Positions 25,573-33,626 of a stretch of DNA of 64,000 bases are shown in pieces (the stretch's first letter is position 1; every line of letters starts with the position of its first letter). The translations under genes were made by a program, and so were the position numbers. Under the pieces are notes generated by a model. It made no database searches, had not been told where the DNA came from, and was given only the letters and a program-made list of their open reading frames with translations. Source of the stretch: Jiangella alba (GTDB lineage Bacteria; Actinomycetota; Actinomycetes; Jiangellales; Jiangellaceae); assembly GCF_900106035.1 (NCBI RefSeq), contig NZ_FNUC01000003.1:1598501-1662500 (forward strand), given 5' to 3'.

Positions 25573-26579
25573 CCCTAGATGAGTGAGTCCTATTGATCTT
25601 GTGGGTGTGTCGCTGTCGATAGACATGGGTGGAGGGCGTCGAGGATCAGTGTGTGAGCAATGATCTTGACGCCCTCCTGACCGCACTCTATGTCCATGTC
25701 GAGGATCGTGTCTTCCCGGTGTTGGGGTGGTCGCGTGATCACCGGCCGGGCCGCAAGCCGGGGCTGTCCGACGGTGAACTGATCACCCTGGCGGTGGCGC
25801 AGCAGCTGCTCGGCGTGGCGTCGGAACGGCGGTGGGTCCGGTTTGCGCGCGCCCGGCTGGGCGGACTGTTCCCCTACCTGCCCGGCCAGTCTGGATACGG
25901 CAAACGACTCCGGTCCTTGGGAGGGCTGCTCGCCGCGGTCATCACCGAACTGGCCCGGGACACGCCGTCCTGGCACGACGATCTGCGGCTGCTGGATTCC
26001 ACCCCGCTGCCGTGCGCGGCGTCGCGGGAGACGGTGAAGCGCTCGGACCTGGCCGGGCACGCCGGTTACGGCTACTGCGCCAGTCACTCGCGGTTCTTCT
26101 GGGGATTCCGGCTCTACCTGGTCACCACCGCCGAGGGCATGCCGATCATCTGGGGTCTGGCCAACCCCAAGATCGGCGAACGCGACGCCGCCCGGGCGCT
26201 CCTCGACCACGACCACCACCTCGTCGCGTCCGGGCAGGTCATCCTCGCCGACAAAGGGTTCGCCGGGCGCGACTTCGACCAGTTCGTCACCAGCCTGGGC
26301 GCGCACCTGATCCGGCCCGACCGCAAAGACGAACCGACCAGACGGGGCAAACTGGCCCGGGTCCGCCAATGGATCGAAGCCGTCTTCGACACCCTGAAAG
26401 GTCAGCTCACCCTCGAGGAACACGGCGCCCGCACCCTGAACGGAGTCCACGCCCGCATCGCCGCACGACTACTCGCCCTCGCCACCGCGATCTGGCACAA
26501 CTGGCACACCGGCACCCAAGCCAAACGATCCCTGATCGCCTACGACCACTAACGATCAATCGGACTCACTCATCTAGGG
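25573..26579 (+). mobile_element. IS982-family insertion sequence, about 1007 bp
   Basis: The element is bounded by 26-bp terminal inverted repeats (25573-25598 and 26554-26579) that differ at one position; each outer end reads CCCTAGATGAGTGAGTCC inward. It contains a single intact transposase. I see no certain target duplication. The outer CCC/GGG pairs may belong to flanking DNA. Flanks on both sides resemble parts of the promoter-bearing repeat seen again at 30196 and 30384, so it probably jumped into a third copy of that repeat. Confidence 0.85.
25653..26552 (+). CDS. IS982-family DDE transposase
   Basis: A 299-residue transposase. The catalytic triad is visible: Asp115 in RLLDSTPLPC, Asp200 in VILADKGFAG and Glu242 in VRQWIEAVFDTLKG. 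The RSDLAGHAGYGYCASHSRFFWGF segment is typical of IS982. The GTG at 25653 follows GAGG by eight bases; a GTG at 25629 is possible. The frame is intact from end to end, so the element could be active. Confidence 0.92.
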   Translation: MSNDLDALLTALYVHVEDRVFPVLGWSRDHRPGRKPGLSDGELITLAVAQQLLGVASERRWVRFARARLGGLFPYLPGQSGYGKRLRSLGGLLAAVITELARDTPSWHDDLRLLDSTPLPCAASRETVKRSDLAGHAGYGYCASHSRFFWGFRLYLVTTAEGMPIIWGLANPKIGERDAARALLDHDHHLVASGQVILADKGFAGRDFDQFVTSLGAHLIRPDRKDEPTRRGKLARVRQWIEAVFDTLKGQLTLEEHGARTLNGVHARIAARLLALATAIWHNWHTGTQAKRSLIAYDH

Positions 26580-26674
26580 GGGCGGGTCATACCTACCCCA
26601 ACGTGCGTTTGCGAAGCGATCCGCGCCACTTCCGCGCCCGTCGCCGGTCCTCGGCCAGATGCCGGCGCTCGCAT

Positions 26675-26728
26675 CATGATCGTCCAAGTTTTGGGGCGCT
26701 ATCACGACCCAAAACTTGGATGATCATG
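26675..26728. repeat. 21-bp-arm stem-loop with ATGATC ends
   Basis: CATGATCGTCCAAGTTTTGGG, twelve bases, then its reverse complement with one mismatch. The AT-rich TTTTGG core stands out from the surrounding GC-rich DNA. There is no following T-run, and no gene ends here, so it is not an ordinary terminator. Confidence 0.8.
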
Positions 26729-26906
26729 GAGCGCCAGCGGCCAGCGAACACCAAGCCGAGCGGAGCCGGTCGCCACATCCGAAGCGGCCAGTGAGCGGCC
26801 AGCGGACCGGGACCAACAGCGGAGTCGGTAGCCGAACCCCACCCAGCGAGGGCGAGAGGCCAGCGGACCCGCACCTCAGCAGAGGTGAGAGCCGGGCCCA
26901 TCTTTC

Positions 26907-27046
26907 GGCCGGCCCCCTGACGCTGCTTGAACGGGGGCGCGGGCGGCCGGGTCAAGCGGTCCGCCGCCGCGCGAAGCGCCCCAATAGAGGTCCGCTTGAG
27001 GCGGCCACCCGCGCCCCCGACCATCGAGAGCAGCAGGGGGCAGGCC
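26907..27046. repeat. 140-bp interrupted inverted repeat
   Basis: The outer arms pair GGCCNGCCCCCTG with its complement; inner arms pair CGGGGGCGCGGG-N-GGCCG and TCAAGCGG-N-CC with theirs, leaving a central region around 26963-26990. A single strand could form a long branched hairpin. It sits immediately downstream of the DUF1844 gene (which ends at 27094). Confidence 0.65.
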
Positions 27047-27093
27047 CACGCGGCAGACCCAGCCAACCCGAGCCCGGTGAACCCCGGACAGGC

Positions 27094-27441
27094 CTACGAG
27101 TACACCGGCCCCGTGTACTTCTCCCCAGGCCCCTCGCCAACGGCGTCAGGCATCGGCGACGTCTCGCGGAAGGCCAGCTGCAGCGTCTTCAACCCGTCCC
27201 GCAACGGCCCCGCGTGGTGCGTCCCCAGCGACGGGGCGGCGGCGGTGATGAGGCCGGCGAGCGCCTCGATCAGCGACCGCGCCTCGTCGAGATCGCGGTG
27301 CTCCGGGAGGTCCTCGGCCAGTCCGAGATGGACGGCGGCGGCGCTCATGAGGTGGACGGCGGCCGTGGAGATGACCTCGACGGCGGGAACGTCGGCGATG
27401 TCGCGGCTGGCGTCAGCGGCGATGTGATCGGGCGTGCTCAT
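27094..27441 (-). CDS. DUF1844 family protein
   Basis: A 115-residue protein of unknown function. The core, from [24 protein letters not shown] through [24 protein letters not shown] and [19 protein letters not shown], is the DUF1844 helical pattern. In actinobacteria this gene usually sits divergently beside infC, as here. The last residues (EKYTGPVYS) run into repeat DNA. ATG start at 27441, and the infC promoter lies just outside it. Confidence 0.8.
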   Translation of the reverse strand: MSTPDHIAADASRDIADVPAVEVISTAAVHLMSAAAVHLGLAEDLPEHRDLDEARSLIEALAGLITAAAPSLGTHHAGPLRDGLKTLQLAFRETSPMPDAVGEGPGEKYTGPVYS

Positions 27442-27447
27442 TCATGG

Positions 27448-27706
27448 TAGGCTCTCACACCGACCGGACCGTCTGACTCGAACCCTCGAGTGGGGCGGCC
27501 AGCAAGCGGAGTCCGCTCCCACCCGCAACGATCGCACAGATCGTCGGGTTCCCTGGTCAGGGCGTCCATTGGGCGCCCTTGTGGTCGTGGCTCAGGAATG
27601 TGCCGCGACGCCGATGGGTTTGGCCTCTGCGATGCACGTTCGCGGAGGCCATTCGTGTTTCCGCGGCGTGGTCGAGGCACCACCCCGTCGAATTCAGGAG
27701 GAAGGC
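27448..27706 (+). promoter_or_regulatory. infC promoter (-10 TAGGCT) and structured 5' leader
   Basis: TAGGCT at 27448-27453 gives a leader of about 245 nt. It contains several hairpins: ACTCGA/TCGAGT near 27478, ACGATC/GATCGT near 27529, AGGGCG/CGCCCT near 27557, and GGCCTC-t-GCG paired with CGC-g-GAGGCC (27625-27655) just ahead of the ribosome site. In several bacteria infC leaders mediate feedback by IF-3 or L20; whether this one does is inference. Confidence 0.5.
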
Positions 27707-28387
27707 ATCAGCGCAGAGCCCCGCATCAACGACCGGATCCGCGTTTCGGAGGTCCGGCTCGTCGGCCCCAACGGTGAGCAGGTCGGCATCGTCCGCATCG
27801 AGGATGCGCTCCGGCTTGCGGCGGAGGCCGATCTCGACCTGGTCGAGGTCGCGCCCGGCGCCCGGCCGCCGGTGGCCAAGCTCATGGACTACGGCAAGTT
27901 CAAGTACGAGTCCGCCATGAAGGAGCGCGCGGCTCGCCGGAACCAGTCGCACGTCCTGATCAAGGAGCAGAAGCTCCGCCCCAAGATCGACAAGCACGAC
28001 TACGAGACCAAGAAGCGCGCGGTCGAGCGCTTCCTGGCCGAGGGTGACAAGGTCAAGGTCACCATCATGTTCCGCGGCCGTGAGCAGTCGCGTCCGGAGT
28101 TGGGCTTCCGGCTGCTGCAGCGCCTGGCCGAGGACGTCAACGAGCTTGGCTTCGTCGAATCGTCGCCGAAGCAGGACGGCCGCAACATGATCATGGTGCT
28201 GGGGCCGCATCGCAAGAAGGCCGACGCCAAGGCCGAGAAGGAAGCGGCGAAGGTCGAGCGGCAGGCACAGCGGCACGCCGACGAGGAGGCCGAGAAGGCC
28301 GAGCGCGCGGCGAGCCGGGCAGCGGCCGAGGCCGAGAAGGCCGAGCGGGGAGAGGCCGTCCGGCCGACCCCCGACAACGAAGACTGA
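27707..28387 (+). CDS. infC: translation initiation factor IF-3, probable ATC start
   Basis: IF-3 of 226 residues: [25 protein letters not shown] opens the N-domain, [11 protein letters not shown] and the basic C-domain follow, and a Lys/Glu/Ala-rich tail of about 50 residues extends the C-terminus. AGGAGGAAGGC directly precedes an ATC codon that aligns with Met1 of homologues; infC genes commonly use rare AUU/AUC starts so that IF-3 can repress its own translation. Upstream ATG/GTG codons in frame would add about 30 unrelated residues. First gene of infC-rpmI-rplT. Confidence 0.9.
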   Translation: MSAEPRINDRIRVSEVRLVGPNGEQVGIVRIEDALRLAAEADLDLVEVAPGARPPVAKLMDYGKFKYESAMKERAARRNQSHVLIKEQKLRPKIDKHDYETKKRAVERFLAEGDKVKVTIMFRGREQSRPELGFRLLQRLAEDVNELGFVESSPKQDGRNMIMVLGPHRKKADAKAEKEAAKVERQAQRHADEEAEKAERAASRAAAEAEKAERGEAVRPTPDNED

Positions 28388-28406
28388 CGAGGAGACAGAC
28401 GGCGCC

Positions 28407-28601
28407 ATGCCGAAGAACAAGACGCACAGCGGCACGAGCAAGCGGTTCCGGATCACCGGAAGCGGGAAGGTGCTGCGCCAGAAGGCGAACCGTCGCCACT
28501 ACCTGGAGCACAAGCCGTCCACCCTGACGCGGAAGCTCGCCGGCACCACCGAGGTGTCCAAGGCCGACGCGCCCCGCATCAAGAAGCTGCTCGGCAAGTA
28601 A
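28407..28601 (+). CDS. rpmI: 50S ribosomal protein L35
   Basis: A 64-residue basic protein: [24 protein letters not shown] and KRR-like [10 protein letters not shown] are diagnostic for L35. It lies 19 bp after infC with a GAGGAGA site and 58 bp before rplT, the universal order. Confidence 0.97.
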   Translation: MPKNKTHSGTSKRFRITGSGKVLRQKANRRHYLEHKPSTLTRKLAGTTEVSKADAPRIKKLLGK

Positions 28602-28659
28602 GCGGCGACCGTCCAGTTCACCCTTCGGCCGGTGTGGCCGAACTCAGCAAGGAGTACCA

Positions 28660-29040
28660 GTGGCACGCGTGAAGCGGGCGGCCAACGCCCACAAGAAGCG
28701 CCGTGAGACCCTCGAGCGGGCCAGCGGCTACCGGGGTCAGCGGTCCCGGATGTACCGGAAGGCGAAGGAGCAGGTCACCCACTCGCTCGTCTACGCCTAC
28801 CGCGACCGCAAGCAGCGCAAGGGCGACTTCCGGCAGCTGTGGATCACCCGCATCAACGCGGCGTCCCGCGCCGAGGGCCTGACGTACAACCGCTTCATCC
28901 AGGGCCTGCGGCTGGCCGAGGTCGACGTCGACCGCAAGATGCTCGCCGACCTCGCGGTCAACGACCCGGGCGCCTTCAAGGCCCTGGTCGAGGTCGCGCG
29001 CGCGGCGCTGCCCGCCGACCGCAACGCGCCGGCGGCCTGA
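28660..29040 (+). CDS. rplT: 50S ribosomal protein L20
   Basis: A 126-residue L20: [37 protein letters not shown] at the N-terminus and [24 protein letters not shown]. It binds 23S rRNA early in 50S assembly. GTG start at 28660, with AAGGAG before it. A strong hairpin terminator follows. Confidence 0.97.
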   Translation: MARVKRAANAHKKRRETLERASGYRGQRSRMYRKAKEQVTHSLVYAYRDRKQRKGDFRQLWITRINAASRAEGLTYNRFIQGLRLAEVDVDRKMLADLAVNDPGAFKALVEVARAALPADRNAPAA

Positions 29041-29062
29041 GCGTCGACCGTTCGTTTGCCGA

Positions 29063-29096
29063 GACCGGGCCTGCGTCGGCAGGCCCGGTCTTCGTC
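29063..29096 (+). terminator. terminator of infC-rpmI-rplT
   Basis: A perfect 12-bp stem, GACCGGGCCTGC, loop GTCG, GCAGGCCCGGTC (29063-29090), is followed by TTCGTCT. It lies 22 bp after the rplT stop. Confidence 0.88.
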
Positions 29097-29098
29097 TG

Positions 29099-29159
29099 TT
29101 CCGGTGATGATGTGCTCTGGCGGTCGCAGGGTGACCGCCAGGGATCATGATCACCGGAA
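29099..29159. repeat. 61-bp nested hairpin between rplT and rRNA methyltransferase
   Basis: Outer arms TTCCGGTGAT (29099-29108) and ATCACCGGAA (29150-29159) enclose inner arms CTGGCGGTC (29117-29125) and GACCGCCAG (29133-29141). It ends 15 bp before the next start codon, so in an mRNA from a promoter inside or upstream it would lie next to the ribosome site. Confidence 0.7.
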
Positions 29160-29174
29160 GGATCCTGGAGACCC

Positions 29175-29984
29175 ATGCTGACCGAACGGTCCGGCCGGGT
29201 GCGCGAGGCGCACAAGCTGCTGCGCCGGTCCGCCCGCGAGAAGGCGGGGTTGTTCCTCGCCGAGGGCCCGCAGGCGGTCCGTGAGGCGGTCGCCGCCGGG
29301 CCGGGCCGGGTGGTGGAGCTGTTCGCGACGGCGGACGCGGCGGCCCGGTGGGCGCCGATCGTGGCGGCCGCCGACGACGCCGGCATCCCCGTGCACGCGG
29401 CCGGCGACGCCGCGCTGGCGGCGCTGTCGGAGACCGTGACGCCGCAGGGGCTGGTCGCCGTGTGCCGGTCCCTGACGGTGGACCTCGGCAACGCGCTGAC
29501 GGGGGAGCCGCGGCTGGTCGCCGTCCTCGCCGAGGCCCGCGACCCGGGCAACGCAGGCACGGTCGTCCGCTGCGCCGACGCGGCCGGGGCCGACGCGGTC
29601 GTGCTCACCCACGGCTCGGCCGACCCGCAGGGCGGCAAGGCGGTGCGCGCGTCGGCGGGCAGCGTGTTCCACCTGCCGGTGGTGTCCGGCGTGCCGGCGG
29701 CCGACGCGGTGGCGGCGCTGCGCGAGCGCGGGCTGACGGTGCTGGCGGCAGACGGCGCCGGCTCGCTCGACCTCGACGGCGCCGAGGACGACGGCCTGCT
29801 GGCCGGCCCGGTGGCGTGGCTGTTCGGCAACGAGGCGTGGGGCCTGCCTGACGACGTCGCCGCGCTCGCCGACCACGTCGTCCGGGTCCCGATCTACGGC
29901 CGCGCCGAGAGCCTCAACCTCGCCACCGCCGCCGCCGTCTGCCTCTACGGTTCCGCTCGCGCCCGCCGCCGCGCCGCGCGATAG
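29175..29984 (+). CDS. TrmH/SpoU-family RNA 2'-O-methyltransferase
   Basis: A 269-residue SPOUT methyltransferase. The N-terminal substrate-binding domain (REAHKLLRRSAREKAGLFLAEGPQAV) is followed by the knotted domain with EARDPGNAGTVVRCADAAGADAVVL, WLFGNEAWGLP and VRVPIYGRAESLNLATAAAVCLY. These three motifs bind S-adenosylmethionine. The usual target is 23S rRNA (RlmB/TsnR-like); the exact nucleotide cannot be told. Actinobacterial genomes commonly place this gene after rplT. Confidence 0.9.
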   Translation: MLTERSGRVREAHKLLRRSAREKAGLFLAEGPQAVREAVAAGPGRVVELFATADAAARWAPIVAAADDAGIPVHAAGDAALAALSETVTPQGLVAVCRSLTVDLGNALTGEPRLVAVLAEARDPGNAGTVVRCADAAGADAVVLTHGSADPQGGKAVRASAGSVFHLPVVSGVPAADAVAALRERGLTVLAADGAGSLDLDGAEDDGLLAGPVAWLFGNEAWGLPDDVAALADHVVRVPIYGRAESLNLATAAAVCLYGSARARRRAAR

Positions 29985-29999
29985 GGCATGCTCGGGTGC

Positions 30000-30215
30000 A
30001 TGACGCGCACCACCATTGACGTCGACGACGAGCTTGTCGGCGAGGTCATGCGGCGATATGGAGTCGCGACCAAGGGCGAGGCGGTCGATCTCGCGCTACG
30101 CCGCCTCGTCGGTGTGCCACTGACGAAGGAAGTCCTGCTCGGGCTGTGTGGCGTGGGCTGGGGCGCCGATCTGGACGAGCTTCGATCAGCCGAAGTTGTC
30201 GGTGCCCGCCCGTAG
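30000..30215 (+). CDS. VapB-type antitoxin, toxin partner missing
   Basis: A 71-residue ribbon-helix-helix antitoxin: [38 protein letters not shown], then a [12 protein letters not shown] tail. VapB genes of this type are normally followed at once by a PIN-domain VapC. Here the last residues (VVGARP) are encoded by the promoter-bearing repeat and no vapC follows in any frame. The gene is therefore an orphan whose 3' end and partner were probably replaced by repeat insertion. ATG at 30000 chosen over 29988 by family alignment. Confidence 0.8.
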   Translation: MTRTTIDVDDELVGEVMRRYGVATKGEAVDLALRRLVGVPLTKEVLLGLCGVGWGADLDELRSAEVVGARP

Positions 30216-30218
30216 GGT
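30196..30218 (+). promoter_or_regulatory. RecA-NDp/PafBC-type promoter, copy 2
   Basis: TTGTCGGTG (30196-30204), eight bases, TAGGGT (30213-30218). It overlaps the end of the VapB reading frame; no gene lies downstream on this strand before the repeat's second copy. Confidence 0.7.
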
Positions 30219-30383
30219 GGGCCCCACCCGGGCCGGGAGGGGTCTACGTACCGCCCCAGAATGACGTGGCCGAGCGGCTGGCGAACAGGCGCCGGGCGAG
30301 CAGGCGCCCGGCGAAGGGGCGGCCCGGCGCGTTACTCCGTCGGTGGCCGTCCTGATCACGAGGTGTCGCGGTTCGAGCCGACG

Positions 30384-30406
30384 TTGTCGGTGCCCGCCCG
30401 TAGGGT
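30384..30406 (+). promoter_or_regulatory. RecA-NDp/PafBC-type promoter, copy 3
   Basis: TTGTCGGTG (30384-30392), eight bases, TAGGGT (30401-30406), identical to copy 2 for at least 60 bp. It points toward the 3' end of the minus-strand LLM oxidoreductase, so any transcript would be antisense to it. Confidence 0.7.
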
Positions 30407-30540
30407 GGGCCCCACCCGGGCCGGGAGGGGTCTACGTACCGCCTACGAACGACGTGGCCGAGCGGCCGGCGAACAGGCGCCCGGCGAGCGGGCTGCCCGG
30501 CGCGTGACCGGGTTCGGGCCGGCCAGGCCGGCGGCATGCG

Positions 30541-31377
30541 TCACGCGAAGGCGGCCGCGAACTCCTCCATCCGCTCGCCGAAGCCGTCCTCGTCGCCGAA
30601 CCAGACGGCGACGGAGTCGGCGCCGGCCGCGGTGAGGGCGTGCACCGAGTCGACGGCCGCCGCGAGCGACGACCGCCCGCCGGCCCATTCGATGCGGGTG
30701 CCCGCCCGCAGCGGCTGCCCGGCCAGCGGCCCGGCCTCGCGCAGCGACCGCAGCACCGCCAGCCGCGACGCGAACCCGTCGGCGTCGAGGGCGAACGCGT
30801 GCCACTCGTCGGCCACCGCCGCGGCCCGGCGCAGCGCCGCGTCGGTCGTGCCGCCGACGGCGATCGGCAGCGGCGTCAGCGGCCGCGGCTCGAACACGCC
30901 CTGCTCGTACCCGAACCGCTCGTCGTCGTACGAGGTGGCGCCGGAGAACAGGGTCCGGACCAGCCGCAACGCGTCCTCGACGTAGCCGCCGCGGCTCGCG
31001 TAGTCGGCCCGGGCGGCGTCGAACTCGGACCGCACCCACCCCGCCCCGACGGTGAGCGTCAGCCGCCCGCCGGACAGCCGGTGCACGGTTGCGGCCTGCT
31101 TGGCGACGAGGAACGGCTCGCGCAGCGGCAGCACCAGCACCGACATCCCGAGTCCGATGCGCTGCGTCGCCGCCGCGAGGAACGCCAGTGTGGTCAGCGG
31201 CTCGTAGACCCCGCCGTACTCGGGGCCGTACGGCGACGGCGGCAGCAGGTGGTCGGGCAGCAGGACGGCGCCGTAGCCGAGCCGCTCGGCGCCGGCCGCG
31301 AGCTCGGTCAGCCGGGCCGGCTCCATGGCGGGCGACTCGTTGGGCAGGACGACCCGCAGTTCGACGTCGGTGAGCAT
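30541..31377 (-). CDS. LLM-class F420-dependent oxidoreductase
   Basis: A 278-residue luciferase-like monooxygenase-fold protein: LTELAAGAERLGYGAVLLPDHLLPP, RIGLGMSVLVLPLREPFLVAKQAATVHRLSGGRLTLTVGAGWVRSEFDA and PIAVGGTTDAALRRAAAVADEWHAF match the F420-using branch. It would transfer hydride between F420H2 and an unknown substrate. ATG at 31377 stands back to back with another F420-type gene, with only 35 bp between the starts. Confidence 0.87.
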   Translation of the reverse strand: MLTDVELRVVLPNESPAMEPARLTELAAGAERLGYGAVLLPDHLLPPSPYGPEYGGVYEPLTTLAFLAAATQRIGLGMSVLVLPLREPFLVAKQAATVHRLSGGRLTLTVGAGWVRSEFDAARADYASRGGYVEDALRLVRTLFSGATSYDDERFGYEQGVFEPRPLTPLPIAVGGTTDAALRRAAAVADEWHAFALDADGFASRLAVLRSLREAGPLAGQPLRAGTRIEWAGGRSSLAAAVDSVHALTAAGADSVAVWFGDEDGFGERMEEFAAAFA

Positions 31378-31412
31378 GCGCTGAGACTACGCAATCCTCT
31401 TAAGGTGGCCCC

Positions 31413-31922
31413 ATGCCGAACATCGCCACGAACACCACCGTCGATCTCGCCGGGCTGCTCGAGTTCGTCCGGCCGCGCCACCACGGCATCGTCATCACCA
31501 CCCGCGCCGACGGCGGCCCGCAGGCCTCGCCGGTCACCTGCGGCGTCGACGACTCCGGGCGCATCGTCGTGTCCACCTATCCCGACCGCGCCAAGGCGAA
31601 CAACGTCCGCCAGCGCCCGACCGCCAGCATCGTCGTGCTCTCCGACGACTTCGGCGGCGCGTGGGTGCAGGTCGACGGGCCGGCCGAGATCATCGACCTG
31701 CCCGACTCCGTCGAGCCGCTGATCGAGTACTACCGCAACGTCGCCGGCGAGCACGAGGACTGGGACGGCTACCGCGAGGCCATGCACCGGCAGGGCAAGT
31801 CGCTGCTGCGCATCACGCCGCAGCGGTGGGGCCCCATCGCGACCGGCGGCTTCCCGCCGCACCTCGTCCCCGACGAGGAGCAGGACGGTCACGGCCACGG
31901 CCACGGCGGTCACGAGCACTGA
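31413..31922 (+). CDS. PPOX-class F420-dependent oxidoreductase with His-rich tail
   Basis: A 169-residue split-barrel flavin/F420 protein: FVRPRHHGIVITTRADGGPQASPVTCGVDDSGRIVVSTYPDRAKANNVRQRPTASIVV and VQVDGPAEIIDLPDSVEPLIEYYR are typical of the Rv1155-like group. The C-terminus ends HGHGHGGHEH, a probable metal-binding extension not needed by the fold. It is divergent to the LLM oxidoreductase and its stop shares a base with the MOSC start (TGATG). Confidence 0.87.
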   Translation: MPNIATNTTVDLAGLLEFVRPRHHGIVITTRADGGPQASPVTCGVDDSGRIVVSTYPDRAKANNVRQRPTASIVVLSDDFGGAWVQVDGPAEIIDLPDSVEPLIEYYRNVAGEHEDWDGYREAMHRQGKSLLRITPQRWGPIATGGFPPHLVPDEEQDGHGHGHGGHEH

Positions 31923-32461
31923 TGGCGCAGGTCACCGCGGTCAGCTCCAGCCCCACGCACAGCTTCGGCAAGCCGAACCGGCCGGCCATCGCGCTGCTGG
32001 CCGGCCTCGGCGTCGACGGCGACGCGCACTCCGGGACGACGGTGAAGCACCGGTCCCGGGTGCGGCGCGACCCCAGCCAGCCGAACCTGCGCCAGGTCCA
32101 CCTCATGCACGCGGAACTGCACGACGAGCTGACGGGGTCCGGGTTCGACGTCGGCGCCGGCGACCTCGGCGAGAACGTCACCACCCGCGGCGTCGACCTG
32201 CTCGGCCTGCCGGCGGGGACGCTGCTGCGGCTGGGCGCCGAGGCCGTCGTCGAGGTCACCGGGCTGCGCAACCCCTGCTACCAGATCGACGACTTCCGGC
32301 CCGGCCTGCTGCGGCAGGTCGTCGGGCGCGACGCGGACGGTGAGATCGTCCGGCGGGCCGGGATCATGGCGATCGTGCTGGTCGGCGGGGAGGTGCGGCC
32401 GGGCGACCCGATCGCCGTCGAACCGCCCGACGGGCCGCACCGCCCGCTCGCCCCGGTGTGA
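31922..32461 (+). CDS. MOSC domain protein
   Basis: A 179-residue MOSC (molybdenum cofactor sulfurase C-terminal) protein. GDLGENVTTRGVDLLGLPAGTLLRLG and the conserved cysteine in TGLRNPCYQID (Cys119) are diagnostic; that Cys carries sulfur in relatives. Such proteins handle sulfur transfer or detoxify N-hydroxylated bases. Translationally coupled to the upstream F420 gene. Confidence 0.85.
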   Translation: MAQVTAVSSSPTHSFGKPNRPAIALLAGLGVDGDAHSGTTVKHRSRVRRDPSQPNLRQVHLMHAELHDELTGSGFDVGAGDLGENVTTRGVDLLGLPAGTLLRLGAEAVVEVTGLRNPCYQIDDFRPGLLRQVVGRDADGEIVRRAGIMAIVLVGGEVRPGDPIAVEPPDGPHRPLAPV

Positions 32462-32473
32462 CCGTCAGCCGCG

Positions 32474-32500
32474 TAGACTCGCGGGGTTGCGAGCCCCGCG
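32474..32500 (+). promoter_or_regulatory. pheST promoter and 5' hairpin
   Basis: TAGACT (32474-32479) is followed at once by the hairpin CGCGGGG-TTGCGAG-CCCCGCG (32480-32500), which would lie at the very 5' end of the pheS mRNA. It is not a T-box. It may stabilise the message or tune initiation. Confidence 0.5.
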
Positions 32501-32507
32501 TGAGTAG

Positions 32508-33625
<1,118 letters not shown>

Positions 33626-33626
<1 letters not shown>

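Larger units (their letters stand above)
26580..27093. other. gene-free repeat zone between IS and DUF1844 gene
   Basis: This 514-bp stretch has no convincing ORF. It holds the IS right flank resembling a promoter-repeat tail, the 54-bp stem-loop at 26675, short direct repeats of GAGCGGCCAGCGGAC type (26710-26870) and a 140-bp inverted repeat at 26907-27046. Confidence 0.7.
30194..30540. repeat. tandem repeat (188-bp period) carrying damage-type promoters; gene-free
   Basis: Two diverged copies start at 30194 and 30382. Each opens with the TTGTCGGTG-N8-TAGGGT promoter, then the dyad GGGTGGGCCCCACCC, then GGGAGGGG and GTCTACGTACCGCC, then a degenerate GGCGAACAGGCGCC-like tail. I see no conserved start codon or ORF: an ATG at 30261 in copy 1 is ACG in copy 2. 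The stretch from 30216 to 30540 otherwise holds nothing recognisable. Confidence 0.75.

Noticed and set aside
27470..27560. Possible tRNA on the minus strand (GGTTCGAGTC resembling a T-loop)
   Set aside because: The sequence is a simple ACTCGA/TCGAGT hairpin in the infC leader; no acceptor, D or anticodon arms can be fitted.
30261..30635. 124-codon ORF downstream of the second damage-type promoter
   Set aside because: Its ATG is not conserved in the neighbouring repeat copy, its composition is Arg/Gly-biased, and it runs into the antisense of the LLM gene.
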